This document shows, in pieces, positions 7,604-14,988 of a stretch of 33,751 nt of DNA (positions within the stretch are counted from its first letter, which is position 1; the number at the start of each line of letters is the position of its first letter). A program made the translations under genes and the position numbers. The notes beneath the pieces are model-generated. The model was not told the DNA's origin and searched no databases. It worked only from the letters and a program-made list of their open reading frames with translations. This DNA is from Alphaproteobacteria bacterium (GTDB lineage Bacteria > Pseudomonadota > Alphaproteobacteria > Sphingomonadales > Kordiimonadaceae), in NCBI GenBank assembly GCA_021774695.1, contig JAJFIU010000121.1, positions 1 through 33,751 on the forward strand, written 5' to 3'.

Positions 7604-7804
7604 TCATGGGAAAAGGCTGGTGTTTAGCGGGCGGGACTTTGTTTTTTTTGCACCTGTATTTGTCGCACCGGCATTTATAGCATCGGCATATATCAAGGGC
7701 AGCGGACGCTCATCGTTGAACCTGGCGCTCACACTACGGCCCCTGTCCATATATACATTATACCACTCCAGATAGTCGCTGGCGCGCCCTGTCTGGGCGA
7801 CAGT
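7604..7804 (-). pseudogene. Possible degenerate transposase C-terminal fragment
   Basis: On the minus strand a frame without a start codon runs 66 codons to a stop at 7604-7606. Its middle reads YLEWYNVYMDRGRSVSARF and then PLPLIYADAI. This loosely resembles the C-terminal end of IS3/IS481-type DDE transposases (pattern YN-x-RxHSxL...TPxxxY), but key residues are changed. It could equally be chance. Together with the 442-base gene-free gap it suggests decayed DNA. Confidence 0.2.
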
Positions 7805-7973
7805 CTAGTCATATTGTCAACCCCAAACACCTTGGCAGAGGACGAGCAAATTTTTGCGCACTTCGTTGCGGGACAAACGGCAGAGTTTCTTGAATGTGAT
7901 AAACTGGGCTTAATACGTCAAGCTGCTGCATCGTTGGGTAACTGGCAGAGCTTTTATCGGGGCAGGTTTTCCG

Positions 7974-8007
7974 GGAGCGGTGTTTGTATAGGCTTAAACA
8001 CCGCTCC
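7974..8007 (-). terminator. Strong hairpin downstream of the HHH/polylysine gene
   Basis: GGAGCGGTGTTT (7974-7985) pairs perfectly with AAACACCGCTCC (7996-8007) across a 10-base loop. It lies just beyond the stop of the minus-strand gene ending at 8030. No long U-tract follows on either strand, so it may be an mRNA 3'-end stabiliser rather than a classical intrinsic terminator. Confidence 0.45.
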
Positions 8008-8029
8008 GGTGATTTAATTGAAGAAAGAC

Positions 8030-8527
8030 CTATTTTTTTTTGCTTTTCTTTTTGCTTTTCTTTTTCTGGTCTTTTTTCTTATTTTTAGTCGCTTTTTTTG
8101 GCTTTTTAACGTTCTTTTTCTTGTTTTTGGTCACTTTTTTGGACTTTTTGACGACTTTTTTCGTATTCTTTTTGGTTGATTTTTGCGATTCCTTGGCTTT
8201 CCTGGCCTTCTTTTCCTTTTTCTCTTTCTTATCTTTCTTGGCTTTTTTCATCGTTTGTCCTTTTTTTGACGCTTTAACTTTAGTTTCAAGAGTATCTGGT
8301 TCTGCCGCAACGGCTTTTCCGTTCTGCAGGGGCACGGCCCGCGCAGCAATAGTTGTCTGAGCCGCCTTAGATATGTGCGTGGCCCGAACCGGGCCAAGGC
8401 CCTTTACTTTTACCAGAACTGCAAGACTTGCAGCTGCCAGCTCCTCGGCAGTTGAGATATTGTGCTCCGCAAGGCAACCCGCCATGTGTGGGCCGATGCC
8501 TGGAACCTCTGTTACCGGCGTATTCAT
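8030..8527 (-). CDS. Helix-hairpin-helix protein with histone-H1-like polylysine tail
   Basis: A 165-residue protein with two unlike parts. Residues 1-60 hold a helix-hairpin-helix fold: VPGIGPHMAGCLAEHNISTAEELAA, then VKGLGPVRATHISKAA, the GxGxx hairpins that contact DNA backbone phosphates. From residue 83 to the end, 46 of 83 residues are lysine in KKxKK-type repeats, like histone H1 or AlgP tails. ATG 8527 is chosen because GGGAGGGA lies five bases upstream; the frame extends to 8602 without such a site. The gene is divergent from ppk2-ppk1 and shares an FNR box with it. From AlgP, an H1-like protein known to affect polyphosphate granule placement in Pseudomonas aeruginosa, I infer a nucleoid or polyP-granule binding role. 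No enzyme domain is present. Confidence 0.8.
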   Translation of the reverse strand: MNTPVTEVPGIGPHMAGCLAEHNISTAEELAAASLAVLVKVKGLGPVRATHISKAAQTTIAARAVPLQNGKAVAAEPDTLETKVKASKKGQTMKKAKKDKKEKKEKKARKAKESQKSTKKNTKKVVKKSKKVTKNKKKNVKKPKKATKNKKKDQKKKSKKKSKKK

Positions 8528-8605
8528 CTCGTCCCTCCCTTTCAAATTTATATGACGAACAACGCCATAAGGTGCGCACAATCCTGCAGATTCTCTGGCC
8601 ATGCA

Positions 8606-8619
8606 TTGATAATCATCAA
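8606..8619. promoter_or_regulatory. Perfect FNR box (TTGAT-AATC-ATCAA)
   Basis: Exact match to TTGAT-N4-ATCAA in the divergent region between the HHH/polylysine gene (start 8527) and ppk2. A -41.5 placement gives starts near 8654 (toward ppk2) and near 8571 (toward the HHH gene, 44-base leader), so it can serve both. The rightward start lies before every ATG candidate of ppk2 but just after the TTG at 8648, which supports a downstream ATG. Confidence 0.78.
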
Positions 8620-8752
8620 GGAAAAGTTGAGCGGTTTCTTCTAAGCATTGTGGTTAATTGGGGATATTTTCAGAGCGATGTCACACACCGGTTCAAGCCG
8701 AATTATCACTCGTTACTCTAGCTTGCTGAAAACAATAGGGATGTCCGAAACA

Positions 8753-9607
8753 ATGTCTAAAAAGCGAACCCGTGATGAAAACAGCGTTAACACGTCTGAA
8801 AACCGCGCTGCATGTTCACCCGCGGCGCGGAAAAAATTGGCCCGCGACGACTATGAAAAAGAACTGCGGCGGCTCCAGATTGAACTTGTGAAATTAAAAC
8901 ACTGGGTTCAGCGACACGGCCTGAAAGTTGTCGTGATATTTGAAGGCCGTGACGCGGCAGGTAAAGGCGGTGTGATAAAACGAATTATCGAAAAACTTAG
9001 CCCGAGGGTTTGCCGTGTCGTCGCACTAGCCACGCCGAGCGAACGGGAAAAAACCCAAGGGTATTTTCAGCGCTATGTGCCCCATCTACCAGCAGCCGGG
9101 GAAATCGCCCTGTTTGACCGCAGCTGGTATAACCGTGCGGGCGTTGAGCGGGTGATGAATTTTTGCACCGACGATGAATATGAGGAATTTTTGCGCAGTT
9201 GCCCCGAATTTGAACGCATGCTGGTGCGCTCTGATGTTGTACTTATTAAATATTGGTTTTCCGTGAGTGACGAAGAGCAAGAGCGGCGCTTTCAGGCGCG
9301 CTCGAAAGATCCAACCAAGCAATGGAAACTCAGTCCGATGGACATCGAATCCCGCAATCGTTGGGTAGATTATTCCCGCGCCAAGGACCGGATGTTTTCC
9401 CACACCGACATCAAACAGGCACCCTGGTTCGTGGTGAATGCAGATGTCAAAAAAGCGGCACGCCTCAATTGTATTAGCCACTTTCTGAGCATGATCCCTT
9501 ACGAGGGCCCGGATCATAAACCGGTCAAACTACCCAAAAGGCCGGAACCGGCCGGTTATGTCAGACCGCCAATGTCAGATCAAAGCTTTATACCCGAGAT
9601 ATACTAA
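8753..9607 (+). CDS. ppk2: Polyphosphate kinase 2 (PPK2 class I)
   Basis: A 284-residue P-loop kinase that transfers phosphate between polyphosphate and nucleoside diphosphates, in most class I members favouring NTP formation. Walker A is GRDAAGKGG (residues 65-73), Walker B is FDRSWYNRAG (121-130), and the lid region follows with YWFSVSDEEQERRFQAR and the typical KQWKLSPMD. The N-terminal KKLARDDYEKELRRLQIELVKL is the usual PPK2 leader helix. The start is uncertain: ATGs at 8678, 8741 and 8753 and a TTG at 8648 are in frame. I chose 8753, with AGGGA eleven bases upstream, which gives a family-typical length. ppk1 follows 24 bases after the stop, so they are probably cotranscribed, under the FNR box at 8606. 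Confidence 0.92.
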   Translation: MSKKRTRDENSVNTSENRAACSPAARKKLARDDYEKELRRLQIELVKLKHWVQRHGLKVVVIFEGRDAAGKGGVIKRIIEKLSPRVCRVVALATPSEREKTQGYFQRYVPHLPAAGEIALFDRSWYNRAGVERVMNFCTDDEYEEFLRSCPEFERMLVRSDVVLIKYWFSVSDEEQERRFQARSKDPTKQWKLSPMDIESRNRWVDYSRAKDRMFSHTDIKQAPWFVVNADVKKAARLNCISHFLSMIPYEGPDHKPVKLPKRPEPAGYVRPPMSDQSFIPEIY

Positions 9608-9631
9608 CTCCCAACCATACGGAGAGATACG

Positions 9632-11911
9632 ATGAACGCCAAAAGTAAAATTGTAGCGACGGAGGCAAAGGGCGGTGACGTCGCCGTCGCCGACCCGAAA
9701 TTGCTCGAACAGCATCTGGCGCTGGTAAAATCAGGGCTGCCTGTGCCGGCTAACAATGGTACTGACCAAGAACCGGAATTCAATCTGTCTTCGCCGGAAG
9801 TTTACCTTAATAGGGAGCTAACCTGGTTGCGCTTTAACGACCGCGTGCTCAATGAAGCCAGTGACGTGCGTTTGCCAATTTTGGAACGCCTTAAGTTTCT
9901 GGCTATTACCGGCTCCAACCTTGATGAATTCTTCATGAAACGTATTGGGGGGCTAAAGCAGCAGGTCGGAGCTGGTGTTCATGATTTAACTGTTGATGGC
10001 CTGTCACCAGTGCAGCAGATAACCCAATGCCTTGCCTTTGTCGCCGACTTCCAGAAAAAAGTGCGAACCGTTTACCTTGATATTTTGACCGAGCTGAAAA
10101 AACACCGGATCACTATTATTGACAACAGCGAGTATGACGCTTTGCCCATCGAAGATCGATTGGCCCTGCGGGGTATTTACCGGGAAAAAATATTTCCACT
10201 CATAACGCCGCTTGCGATGGATCCTGCCCATCCGTTTCCTTTTATTTCCAATCTTTCCATTAATCTTCTGGTGGAATTGTCTGAAGGTGGTGATGAAAAA
10301 GATAGCACCAAACTGGTACGGGTTAAGGTACCACAAGGCGAGAATGTGCCGCGTTTCCTTAAGGTGCCGTCAAAAGACGTTTACGTTAGCCTTGTCGACG
10401 TAATTCGGACTAATTTGGACTCCCTTTTTCCGGATATGGATGTGCTTTCGTGCGAGGTTTTTCGGGTGATCCGCAATTCCAACACAGAGCGTAGCGAGGA
10501 AATGGCCGATGACCTGCTTTCGATGATTGAACTGGAACTGCGGGACCGAAAATTTGCACCTATTGTCCGCTTGGAAGTGGAGCAGGGCATGCGCCAGCTT
10601 CATAAAGGTATGTTGGCATGTGAACTGGGGCTTGATGAAGGTGTGGATGTGTTTGAATCGGACACCCTCCTGGGTTTCAAAGATGTTATGGAGCTGGCCA
10701 TGCTCGACCGCCCAGAGCTTCGGGATCAGGACCATCATCCCATCACCCATGTTCGGCTTAAGGACGAGGGTAGTATCTTCCATATACTGAGAAAGTCTGG
10801 CTCGATATTGCTGCAGCATCCATACGAATCGTTTGTCACATCGGTTGAACGTTTTGTGCGTGAAGCAAGCCAGGACTCCAAAGTGCTGGCCATCAAAATG
10901 ACTTTATACCGCACATCCGAGGGCACAAAGATTATCGAGTATCTTGTTGACGCGGCGCGCAAGGGCAAACAGGTGGCTGTAGTTGTGGAGCTTAAGGCCC
11001 GATTTGACGAGGCCGCCAATATCCTTTGGGCCAGCCGTCTGGAAGAGGCAGGTATTCATGTCACATACGGCGTGGTCGGCCTGAAGACGCACTCCAAAAC
11101 CATCCTTGTAGTACGTCAGGACTATGACGGCCTGCGGCGGTATGCCCATATTGGCACAGGCAATTATCACGCGGGTACTGCACGGCTGTACTCGGATATT
11201 GGCCTGCTTACCTGTGACGAGGAAATCGGTGCTGATCTCACTGATCTCTTTAACTATCTGACATCAGGGTGCCAGCAATCAAACAAATACCGCAAAATAT
11301 TGACGACACCAAAGGTCTTTAAAAAAACGCTGATCAAAAACATAACTCGGGAAACCGACTTCGTGCAAAACGGGCGGCCCGGCCATATCAGGCTCAAAAC
11401 CAACGCTCTGGAAGATTCAGACATTGTCAAAGCGCTTTATAAAGCGTCCCAGGCTGGCGTGAAGGTTGAATTGGTTATACGGGACACCTGCCGCCTCATT
11501 CCCGGCGTGCCGGGACTATCTGACAATATTACCGTCGTCAGTGTTATCGGTCGTTTTTTGGAGCATGCTCGTATTTACCATTTCAGAAACGGCGGGCAAG
11601 ATGAATATTTTATCGGTTCAGCTGACCTGATGCGCCGTAATCTGGAAAGCAGGGTAGAGGTTATCGTTCCGGTAGAGGAAAAATCTCATCAGACAGAGCT
11701 TAATCATATCTTGAAGATTCAGCTGAAAGACCACCGAAACGTATGGGACATGTGTCCTGACGGTGAGTATACCCAGCGGCAACCCGGACTCGGCCAACGC
11801 AGGATGGGATCGCAGTTAACCCTTGTAAGGCGGGCGCAAAAGCGCGCTGCAGACGCCGATAAAATACGCAAGCGTATGCCGCGTGGTTTTGCCCGGCGGG
11901 TTTCTCGCTAG
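9632..11911 (+). CDS. ppk1: Polyphosphate kinase 1
   Basis: A 759-residue enzyme that reversibly makes polyphosphate from ATP at the membrane or granule. The N-terminal domain opens with YLNRELTWLRFNDRVLNEA (residues 58-76) and SNLDEFFMKRIGGLKQQ (95-111). The two phospholipase-D-like catalytic domains are intact: KTHSK with His487, matching the autophosphorylated His435 of E. coli, then HIGTGNYHAGTARLYSDIGL (506-525), and later LEHARIYHF with His645, matching His592. ADLMRRNLESRVE follows. It is a little longer than usual because of a 50-residue leader and a basic tail ending FARRVSR. ATG 9632 follows ACGGAGAGA. It lies 24 bases after ppk2. No exopolyphosphatase gene accompanies it in the window. 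Confidence 0.96.
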   Translation: MNAKSKIVATEAKGGDVAVADPKLLEQHLALVKSGLPVPANNGTDQEPEFNLSSPEVYLNRELTWLRFNDRVLNEASDVRLPILERLKFLAITGSNLDEFFMKRIGGLKQQVGAGVHDLTVDGLSPVQQITQCLAFVADFQKKVRTVYLDILTELKKHRITIIDNSEYDALPIEDRLALRGIYREKIFPLITPLAMDPAHPFPFISNLSINLLVELSEGGDEKDSTKLVRVKVPQGENVPRFLKVPSKDVYVSLVDVIRTNLDSLFPDMDVLSCEVFRVIRNSNTERSEEMADDLLSMIELELRDRKFAPIVRLEVEQGMRQLHKGMLACELGLDEGVDVFESDTLLGFKDVMELAMLDRPELRDQDHHPITHVRLKDEGSIFHILRKSGSILLQHPYESFVTSVERFVREASQDSKVLAIKMTLYRTSEGTKIIEYLVDAARKGKQVAVVVELKARFDEAANILWASRLEEAGIHVTYGVVGLKTHSKTILVVRQDYDGLRRYAHIGTGNYHAGTARLYSDIGLLTCDEEIGADLTDLFNYLTSGCQQSNKYRKILTTPKVFKKTLIKNITRETDFVQNGRPGHIRLKTNALEDSDIVKALYKASQAGVKVELVIRDTCRLIPGVPGLSDNITVVSVIGRFLEHARIYHFRNGGQDEYFIGSADLMRRNLESRVEVIVPVEEKSHQTELNHILKIQLKDHRNVWDMCPDGEYTQRQPGLGQRRMGSQLTLVRRAQKRAADADKIRKRMPRGFARRVSR

Positions 11912-12339
11912 ATTTGAACAAGTCGGTTTGCGGCATACCGCCCTCGACCGAGTGTGCTTATACCTGCAGCGCAGGTAGTGGCAGCGTTATTACAGTCAAC
12001 GTCGACACATGCTATAGCGGCAAAAATCGACTTGCCAATAGACTGCGCGCCCAATTTTTTCCGTTGGTTTGACTGCTTGTGGATTACGTCTGCCCTCTTT
12101 CCTATTACCGGTCATGGTCTCGCCCTGCGTGCAATCCAACTTACTCAAAGGATCCCTTGAGCTAGTACCGCTCATACGAAGGCGTATGCTTTAAAGGCTG
12201 TTGTAAGGCTTGAGGAGCGCTTGCTCCAGCAGTGGGCAATGGACCCTATATTGTCAATTAGGGGCAAATAATAAATGGTAGTTAATAAGTAAACTCTTCA
12301 TACGTTTGCGAGGTTGATTAGTAAGGGGTGAAGGGTGTG

Positions 12340-12539
12340 AAAATTGGAAAATTGTCACTAGTGGCTTTTAAAATGAGCCTTTCGAATCATGAAACTCACA
12401 CAAAATTGCACTCACGAATTTTAATAATCAAAACATTTCAATAAAATCATATAGTTACACACCTATCTATCAGGCTCATAACCTGAAGGTCGTAGGGTCA
12501 TAACGAAGCTGACGAGGCGCGAAGCAACGAGACTAATCC
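12340..12539 (+). repeat. Dispersed repeat, copy B, with initiator-tRNA-like anticodon arm
   Basis: Second copy of the repeat at 1345-1545, in the same orientation about 11 kb away. The core 12471-12539 differs from copy A at 9 of 69 positions, seven of them transitions. It again carries TCAGG-CTCATAA-CCTGA and AGGTCGTAGGGTCA before leaving the tRNA-like pattern. The upstream part (12340-12470) is AT-rich and shares TTGTC, AAAATGAG and CGAATCA with copy A at near-equal spacing. Divergence suggests the two copies are not recent duplicates. Confidence 0.75.
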
Positions 12540-12629
12540 TTGTACCTTCCATTTTGGCTGTTTTTAGGAAGTCCAACTAATCTCGAGGTGCGTGCATTAT
12601 TGCGTGCAGAGAAGGGCCGGAGATCGATA

Positions 12630-12660
12630 GGTAATACCCCCATTTATAGGGGGTATTGCC
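12630..12660. repeat. Strong GC-capped hairpin upstream of the IS110 remnant
   Basis: A 12-bp stem: GGTAATACCCCC (12630-12641) pairs with GGGGGTATTGCC (12649-12660), with one G-U, around an ATTTATA loop. No U-tract follows, so it is not an obvious terminator. It lies 189 bases before the IS110-type transposase remnant. IS110 elements encode a structured bridge RNA upstream of their transposase, so it could be a relic of one, but only one stem is clear. Confidence 0.5.
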
Positions 12661-12848
12661 GATAGTCCTTTGGGGGCGCTTAGCCAATGTGATGCAAGCG
12701 GGCTTGCCGTCTTTATCTTTTTATCAAAACCTGAATAGTCGCTGGGGCCACTCACCGTCGCTTGGTTGTCGCCGCGAAAAGTGAGCCCGCATCATCCAAA
12801 ACTCTTCTGGGTTGGGTCTGAGGTGCAGTATATTGGGGGAGCGGTATA

Positions 12849-12980
12849 TTGGAAAAAAGAGAGTTTGTCGGTATTGATGTGTCAGGGGAGTATCTGGATG
12901 TGCATGTGTATCCGGTCGGATACACATGCAAGGTAGCCGACAACGCCTTCAGGTGCGGCAGGCTACGCGAGTTTGCTTAA
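12849..12980 (+). pseudogene. IS110-family transposase, N-terminal remnant
   Basis: A 43-codon frame begins at TTG 12849 and reads MEKREFVGIDVSGEYLDV, then HVYPVG (first residue taken as Met), ending at TAA 12978. VGIDVSK-x-x-LDV-x-V is the conserved start of the IS110 DEDD transposase RuvC-like domain, containing its first catalytic Asp. After about residue 25 the match fades (KVADNAF resembles the usual V-x-N-D-x-x-G stretch) and the remaining 300 residues are missing. It is a dead fragment. No matching C-terminal part was seen downstream before the convergent MsrQ-like gene. Confidence 0.65.
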
Positions 12981-13095
12981 ATGCTGCAGGAAAAAGCAGA
13001 GCGGCCCTGATTTCCGGCCACTAATCATCCTCAGCGAGGCAGCATTTTGATGCTGAAAATAAATGACGGGTGGAGCGGTTTTCTTATGGGCATGC

Positions 13096-13689
13096 CTAAA
13101 GTTTTCCTCGAATACGGCTTAACTCGAAAAGGCAGATGGCGATGCTGATGTAAAGTGCTGTTGCGGGTTTTAGGCTTGTTAGCGCCCAATGAGCAAAACC
13201 AAGCCCTGCGGCTAAATAGACAATTCGGTGAAGTGTTTTCCAAGATCGTCCAAGCTTTCGGACAGAAATATTGTTGCTGGTTACAGCCAGCGGCAGGAAT
13301 AGCAGGAATGCTATCCAGCCGGTCAACAGCGATGGGTCCTGGCCTTCCTTCAAAACAAGGCCAGCGGGCCATTTTTTGTCTAGATAAATTGCAGTATGAA
13401 TAAAGGCGAAGGCAAAACTTGCAACGCCGATTGCCCGCCGGTGACTTAGTAGAAGCTGGGTTGCTTTTACTCTGGGCAATAATCGTTTTAGCGGCGTTGC
13501 CAGAAGTGCCGCACACAAAAACCCTATGCTCCAATGCCCTGACGTGAGAATGGCCTGCCCGTAAGATATCGTATCGAGATAGCGCCCCATCAAAACGAAC
13601 GCAGCCGGCATCGCCAAAAGCGGCCACACAATCACCCTGCGGGCCAATAAGGAAGCTAAGCGGGAAGAGGGGGCTGAAGGAGGTTTCAT
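13096..13689 (-). CDS. MsrQ/ferric-reductase-like haem b membrane protein
   Basis: A 197-residue inner-membrane protein of the ferric-reductase-like transmembrane family, closest in length and layout to MsrQ (YedZ), which passes quinol electrons to the periplasmic methionine-sulfoxide reductase MsrP. About five to six hydrophobic segments are visible. Candidate haem-ligating histidines lie in SGHWSIGF, in SHRRAIGVASFAFAFIHTAIYL, and in LHRIVYLAAGLGFAHWAL. I use ATG 13689 because the extra N-terminal residues from 13740 are not membrane-like; neither start has a strong ribosome-binding site. No msrP gene is adjacent, so the electron acceptor is unknown. The HHH lipoprotein gene lies upstream on the same strand with a 116-base gap. 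Confidence 0.75.
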   Translation of the reverse strand: MKPPSAPSSRLASLLARRVIVWPLLAMPAAFVLMGRYLDTISYGQAILTSGHWSIGFLCAALLATPLKRLLPRVKATQLLLSHRRAIGVASFAFAFIHTAIYLDKKWPAGLVLKEGQDPSLLTGWIAFLLFLPLAVTSNNISVRKLGRSWKTLHRIVYLAAGLGFAHWALTSLKPATALYISIAICLFELSRIRGKL

Positions 13690-13805
13690 ATTGCTTATTC
13701 TAGCGATGACTAAATGTGCCGTGCAGCACGCCCAATACATTCTTCGTAGTAAGCATTTCCGGTCTTCCCACCTTTAACCATCGTTTCGAGCTTTTTTAAA
13801 ACTCT

Positions 13806-14300
13806 CTAGTCAAGAGTTACATAACGTTTCAGGTTTTCCACTTCAGCGTCACTGACATATTTGCTCATTTCGCGCGCGAAATCATCCAGTGAAGCATAGG
13901 GCCGGTATTCGTCAAATTCATGGGCTAAATGGCGCGGAGTAAGCGAAGACGGGATCAGTTTATAATCCGCCGCGGCACCGGTGTTCAGGCCAACCTTAAT
14001 AAACAGCTGGCCGTATAATGCCTTAACTTCTGAAGCCTCTTTACCCGCACCGATAATGGCATGCAGGCTAGACATGGTAGCAAACGGACGGGCCGCAACT
14101 ATTGCCGCGACATCGGTATCGCTTAAACCTTCTATGTTTGCCAACTGCGCGGCCGTTGCTTCATTAGGATTGATGAGCGGTGCAGAGGAATAGGTTTGCT
14201 CAATATCCTCGACTGCGACTGTTTCAGTCTCGCTGCACGCAGATAATGTAAACCCGCTAATCATCATTACGCTGATCAGCAATTGTTTTATCGTCGCCAT
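13806..14300 (-). CDS. Exported lipoprotein with helix-hairpin-helix (ComEA-like) motif
   Basis: A 164-residue protein with a lipoprotein signal: MATIKQLLISVMMISGF followed by lipobox LSAC, Cys22 being lipidated. Next comes a ComEA-type motif, LINPNEATAAQLANIEGLSD and VAAIVAARPF (about residues 43-75), then a second similar helical unit near RPYASLDDFAREM (about 135-147). ComEA-like HHH units usually bind DNA, but in small exported proteins they may serve protein contacts. I chose ATG 14300 because GGAG lies seven bases upstream; earlier Met codons to 14318 have no such site. The MsrQ-like gene follows on the same strand and may be cotranscribed. Its function is unknown. Confidence 0.75.
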   Translation of the reverse strand: MATIKQLLISVMMISGFTLSACSETETVAVEDIEQTYSSAPLINPNEATAAQLANIEGLSDTDVAAIVAARPFATMSSLHAIIGAGKEASEVKALYGQLFIKVGLNTGAAADYKLIPSSLTPRHLAHEFDEYRPYASLDDFAREMSKYVSDAEVENLKRYVTLD

Positions 14301-14576
14301 GTGTATCTCCATCATCATTGTTGAAACGCCTTGATTCTATTAATTGCATTAATTTTTGTTTCACGCAAAACCTGTGTGACGGTTATTCCTGATTTATGCT
14401 GTCGACGATCTATTTTGCTACATCACAACCCTCACAATCGGAACGATCTTCGGGTTTTGGGACACCTGACTATGCTTTGAACAATCGGATAAAGCAGGTT
14501 TGACGTTCGGTACATTGCGCATTTGCACACGTGAATGTGAGTTTGCGCTGATAGGAAAGCTCGTTAGTTTTACAGT

Positions 14577-14918
14577 GTGAAAAGAAGTACGCAACATATT
14601 GCCGCGTTGATACTGATGGCTTTTATTTCCGCATTTGTTCATCCAAATCCGACACCAGTTTTTTCGGCAGAAGAAAATGAAGCGCCAGTTGGCACATCAA
14701 TCGAGTGCGACGGCGAAGGCATATCGGTCGAAGCCCTCACATTCCAACCATGTTCAGCGGACTGTAACTTGGTCTGTCAATTTTGCGCCGTTGAAAGCGT
14801 CGCTCTGATTTCAGTCGCGCCTCATGATTTTCCCAGCATGGATAATCATCTTGAGCCGGAACTGTCCGGCCTTCGACTCATGCCTGACCCTACACCGCCC
14901 AAAACCACTTTCCTCTGA
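14577..14918 (+). CDS. Small exported Cys-rich protein, function unknown
   Basis: A 113-residue frame beginning at GTG 14577, its only usable start after an in-frame stop; the nearest purine-rich site, GGAAAG, is far (about 18 bases), so the start is soft. Residues 1-30 look like a good signal peptide: MKRSTQHIAALILMAFISAF with cleavage likely after VFSA. The mature part has a cluster C-x3-C-x3-C-x2-C in PCSADCNLVCQFC and one earlier Cys, followed by a proline-rich end. This could bind metal or form disulfides; the layout loosely recalls small DUF2946-type exported proteins, but I do not recognise a family. The LACTB-like gene begins 70 bases downstream on the same strand. Confidence 0.5.
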   Translation: MKRSTQHIAALILMAFISAFVHPNPTPVFSAEENEAPVGTSIECDGEGISVEALTFQPCSADCNLVCQFCAVESVALISVAPHDFPSMDNHLEPELSGLRLMPDPTPPKTTFL

Positions 14919-14988
14919 GATATTGACTAAACCGGCGCTGCCTGAGTGTGGTGCCTAATTTGTTATTCTTCAAGGAAGGACCTATGAT

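Larger units (their letters stand above)
7588..8029. other. Gene-poor gap between pit and the HHH/polylysine gene
   Basis: These 442 bases contain the doubtful minus-strand fragment 7604-7804, a weak plus-strand frame 7814-8017 starting at TTG without a ribosome-binding site, and a strong hairpin at 7974-8007. I find no convincing gene. Confidence 0.5.
11912..12848. other. 937-base gene-free region downstream of ppk1
   Basis: I see no credible gene here. It holds an AT-rich stretch (about 12240-12470), repeat copy B, an 8-base direct repeat TGCGTGCA at 12589-12596 and 12601-12608, and a strong hairpin at 12630-12660, then leads into an IS110-type remnant. A 68-codon frame at 11954-12160 has no ribosome-binding site or family resemblance. 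The look is of mobile-element debris at the edge of the polyphosphate block. Confidence 0.6.

Noticed and set aside
7677-7696. Possible fourth FNR box near GCATATATCAAG
   Set aside because: Only the ATCAA half is present; no TTGAT partner at the right spacing.
7814-8017. 67-codon plus-strand frame
   Set aside because: Starts at TTG without ribosome-binding site and its end is formed by the hairpin at 7974-8007.
8031-8260. Possible tandem repeat or CRISPR-like array in the T-rich stretch
   Set aside because: The repetition is codon-level lysine repetition inside a coding region; no regular repeat-spacer unit.
8040-8360. 106-codon Phe/Leu-rich plus-strand frame that looks like a membrane protein
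   Set aside because: It is the antisense of the polylysine tail (AAG/AAA read as CTT/TTT), so the hydrophobicity is an artefact.
11954-12160. 68-codon plus-strand frame downstream of ppk1
   Set aside because: No ribosome-binding site, no recognised motif, and surrounding DNA looks degenerate.
1345-12539. Simple attL/attR pair of an integrated phage or ICE
   Set aside because: Similarity extends about 130 bases upstream and 35 bases beyond the tRNA-like part in both copies, which is more than an att core, and no integrase lies between them. I keep it only as a flanking repeat.
14418-14642. 74-codon minus-strand frame
   Set aside because: Overlaps the start of the exported Cys-rich protein on the other strand and has no recognisable feature.
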